Assembly: GCF_002250055.1 (NCBI RefSeq)
Contig: NZ_CP018866.1
Location: 1,542,501-1,606,500, forward strand
Length of the DNA stretch: 64,000 bases
Origin: Sutcliffiella cohnii
Lineage (GTDB): Bacteria; Bacillota; Bacilli; Bacillales; Bacillaceae_I
Direction of reading: 5' to 3'
The notes below the pieces were generated by a model. The model had not been told where the DNA came from, made no database searches, and worked only from the letters and a program-made list of their open reading frames with translations. The first letter of the stretch is position 1. Every line of letters begins with the position of its first letter. The translations under genes and the position numbers were made by a program. Of this stretch, positions 62,063-64,000 are shown in pieces.

Positions 62063-62647
62063 ATGGAAATAACACCAGTAGTACTATCAGGAGATAGAGT
62101 AAAGATACAACCTATGGAACTTCATCACGTACAGGAGTTGTTTGAGGCGGGGAACAATCCTAATATATGGGCATACATGTCAATGAATGTTCGATCGATT
62201 GAAGATATGAAAAATCTTGTGACGGGAGCACTTCAAGCGAGAGAGCAAGGAAGTGAATTCCCTTTTGTTATCATCGATAAGGATTCGGGGGAAATTGTGG
62301 GAAGCACTCGTTTTCTTAACATTTCCATACCAAACCGTAACTTGGAAATTGGGTGGACGTGGCTGTCTCCAACTGTTTGGCGAACTAGAATTAATACAGA
62401 ATGCAAATATCTTCTATTGAAACACTGCTTTGAAACACTTGGTACCATTCGTGTTCAAATCAAAACAGACAGTCGAAATGTTAGGTCACAACAAGCAATT
62501 GAGCGGATTGGTGGGGTTAAAGAAGGGGTACATCGAAATCATATGATTATGCATGACGGGTATTTTAGAGACACTGTGTTTTACAGTATAATTGACAAAG
62601 AATGGTTGCAAGTGAAGAGCAATTTGGAGAGTATGTTGGAGTTGTAA
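62063..62647 (+). CDS. GNAT-family N-acetyltransferase
   Basis: This 194-residue enzyme, of the RimJ/RimL-like kind, has EIVGSTRFLNISIPNRNLEIGWTWLSP and RVQIKTDSRNVRSQQAIERIGGVKEG (acetyl-CoA and substrate regions). The natural start is ATG 62063, seven bases after AAAGGAGAG. The open frame extends to 61697 through the repeat array; that is likely chance. The substrate may be a protein terminus or a small amine. Confidence 0.85.
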   Translation: MEITPVVLSGDRVKIQPMELHHVQELFEAGNNPNIWAYMSMNVRSIEDMKNLVTGALQAREQGSEFPFVIIDKDSGEIVGSTRFLNISIPNRNLEIGWTWLSPTVWRTRINTECKYLLLKHCFETLGTIRVQIKTDSRNVRSQQAIERIGGVKEGVHRNHMIMHDGYFRDTVFYSIIDKEWLQVKSNLESMLEL

Positions 62648-62685
62648 GTTCATGCAATTAAAAAATAATATTAGGGGGAAAAATC

Positions 62686-62814
62686 GTGGATTGGTATTGG
62701 GTTCTGGCAGCATTCGCCCTTGCTTCAGGAGCGTTTTATAGCGCATATGAAGCGGAAAAAAGGTCGAAAACATTAGAGAAAAGAGTGAAAGAATTAGAAG
62801 ATAAAATCAAGTGA
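62686..62814 (+). CDS. Small single-pass membrane protein
   Basis: This 42-residue protein starts MDWYWVLAAFALASGAFY and has one helix and then a charged helical tail (EKRSKTLEKRVKELEDKIK). The GTG start has TTAGGGGGA upstream. The tail would form a short coiled coil. Not recognised. Confidence 0.6.
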   Translation: MDWYWVLAAFALASGAFYSAYEAEKRSKTLEKRVKELEDKIK

Positions 62815-62917
62815 TGGTTGTGATAAATGGTGAGTTTCTTCAAGAAGTAGAACCCAAGTTTACCATTAACTGTTGAAGTAATAGAGAACTACGAATCACA
62901 AACTGGGGGATTAGGTC

Positions 62918-63793
62918 ATGACAAAAATAGAACTAATGAAAGATTCCGAAGTTGATATTGTTGCTAGTTTCATATCAGAACTGAACAGTATCGAACAATC
63001 TCATATTGGATATTGTGGCAAAGATCGGTTAGAAATTGCCCATTCAATAAGAGAAGACATCACAGATATTGCTTATAATAACAGCTTTTTGACTGTGTAT
63101 GATGAAGGCGAATTAATTGGTGTTATAGGATTTGATTCGGATCTTGAGAGTAATAGTGCTGAAGTATGGGGACCTTTTATTAAGGAAGACAAGTGGAACA
63201 TTGTTAATAGCTTATGGAAGAGAATGATAGAATTACTTCCTGATGAAATAAACTCTATTAGTATGTTTCCAAATAAAGAAAATAAACAAGTTCTTCAGCT
63301 TGCGAAAGAGCTATCATTTAATAAACATAGTGATCAAACGATATTGAATTATAACCGCAGTAGAGTGAAGGAATTAGAAGAGATTCCTATGTTAGAACTA
63401 GGGGAAAGGTTTTACACAGAAATGAAACAGCTGCATGATCAATCTTTTCCTAATACTTATTATAGCGGTCAACAAATTATTAACCGACTAAATGATGATA
63501 GGAAAGTATTCGTAATCGAAAATGACGGTCAATTATCCGGTTATATTTATGTAGAAGCAGAGCCAGACTATGGAGAAGCGAGTATTGAATTTTTTGCTGT
63601 TCATGAAAGTGAGAGGGGAAAAGGAATAGGGCAAAAACTATTAACTGTTGCTTTAAAATGGCTTTTCACTATTGAAAGCATCGAATCTATTAATCTTTGC
63701 GTCAATTCTAGCAATCAAACTGCTATAAATCTATATAAAAAAGTTGGATTTCAACAAACACATGAATTATGTTTTTTCACTAAGAATTTATGA
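62918..63793 (+). CDS. GNAT-family N-acetyltransferase with two GNAT-like halves
   Basis: This 291-residue protein has a C-terminal GNAT core: FFAVHESERGKGIGQKLLTVAL (motif A, about residues 227-248) with NLCVNSSNQTAINLYKKVGFQ after it. The N-terminal half is a degenerate GNAT fold (GELIGVIGFDSDL, WGPFIKED). Such double-GNAT proteins occur in Bacillus; the substrate is unknown. GGGGGAT lies before the ATG. Confidence 0.8.
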   Translation: MTKIELMKDSEVDIVASFISELNSIEQSHIGYCGKDRLEIAHSIREDITDIAYNNSFLTVYDEGELIGVIGFDSDLESNSAEVWGPFIKEDKWNIVNSLWKRMIELLPDEINSISMFPNKENKQVLQLAKELSFNKHSDQTILNYNRSRVKELEEIPMLELGERFYTEMKQLHDQSFPNTYYSGQQIINRLNDDRKVFVIENDGQLSGYIYVEAEPDYGEASIEFFAVHESERGKGIGQKLLTVALKWLFTIESIESINLCVNSSNQTAINLYKKVGFQQTHELCFFTKNL

Positions 63794-63927
63794 GTTTTCT
63801 AACGGAGAGCATTATTTTCGGTAGGAGTAGAGCTTTTTATCTTATAGTGTATTCATAAAATATACTTTATTAATTGAAATTTTACATAGGATTATTAAAA
63901 AGCTGTTCGTAAGAAGGAGAAACTTTA

Positions 63928-64000
63928 ATGGCCACATACAACAAACCAATATTAGAATTAGTCCAATTTGATAAATGTGATGTTCCAGGATTAATCGAGC
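63928..64000 (+). CDS. Start of a gene cut by the window end
   Basis: ATG at 63928 after AAGAAGGAGAAA opens a frame of 24 codons (MATYNKPILELVQFDK..) that leaves the window. Not enough is present to name it; an acetyltransferase is possible from the neighbour and the opening. Confidence 0.6.
   Translation, partial: MATYNKPILELVQFDKCDVPGLIE

Noticed and set aside
1..64000. tRNA or rRNA genes
   Set aside because: No cloverleaf with GTTCRAATC-type T-arms or rRNA-like conserved blocks was seen in reading the sequence.

Overview
The window looks like chromosomal DNA of a low-GC, Gram-positive, spore-forming relative of Bacillus (family Bacillaceae; the species cannot be read from the sequence). 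The evidence is strong Shine-Dalgarno sites with many GTG/TTG starts, a fructoselysine (frl) operon in Bacillus gene order, a T-box leader, ECF sigma/anti-sigma pairs, a SpoIID/LytB-type protein, and several Bacillus-type small membrane and lipoprotein families.

Region by region. 1-9 kb is an accessory stretch of small membrane proteins and decaying genes: a T-box-controlled MFS exporter, a nuclease-like gene with one in-frame stop, a truncated NERD gene, a frameshifted ornithine cyclodeaminase-like gene and an aminoglycoside-phosphotransferase-fold kinase. 9.4-11.5 kb holds a ParA-like ATPase with a co-translated partner, a complete type I toxin/antisense-RNA locus and a truncated HAD hydrolase. 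11.7-15.3 kb has an ECF sigma/anti-sigma operon and small genes. 15.5-22.2 kb is the frlBONMD-frlR operon plus a HAD phosphatase, with a palindromic operator at the promoter. 22.2-24.8 kb has a second toxin locus, a truncated DoxX gene and a TnpB-type nuclease gene. 25-27.6 kb encodes a large secreted subtilase. 28-32.8 kb holds a second ECF sigma/anti-sigma pair and a MacB/FtsX-type ABC transporter. 33-42 kb is a decayed tandem duplication (lipoprotein, small membrane protein, repeat array, acetyltransferase) split by about 4.7 kb with phage-like, metalloprotease and dead-transposase genes. 42-64 kb holds CopC/CopD, a SpoIID-like protein, transporters, a cupin, deaminase, frameshifted Nif3 and DUF3231 genes, a LysE/TrmB divergon, lipoproteins and GNAT acetyltransferases.

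Three threads tie the window together. First, two intact toxin peptide genes and the tnpB gene each carry a LexA (DinR) SOS-box match at their promoter, so DNA damage may switch on both toxins and a mobile-element nuclease. Each toxin locus also has a well-formed convergent antisense promoter (TTTTCA-N17-TATACT) and antisense terminator, and two further remnants keep parts of this antitoxin module. Second, six intergenic arrays of about 21-bp units, mostly with a (G/T)ATAAATAAA or TTAAGTAAA core, are scattered through 27-62 kb; they are not CRISPRs and do not look like genes. Third, there is much gene decay, often next to toxin copies or dispersed inverted repeats, which points to repeated recombination.
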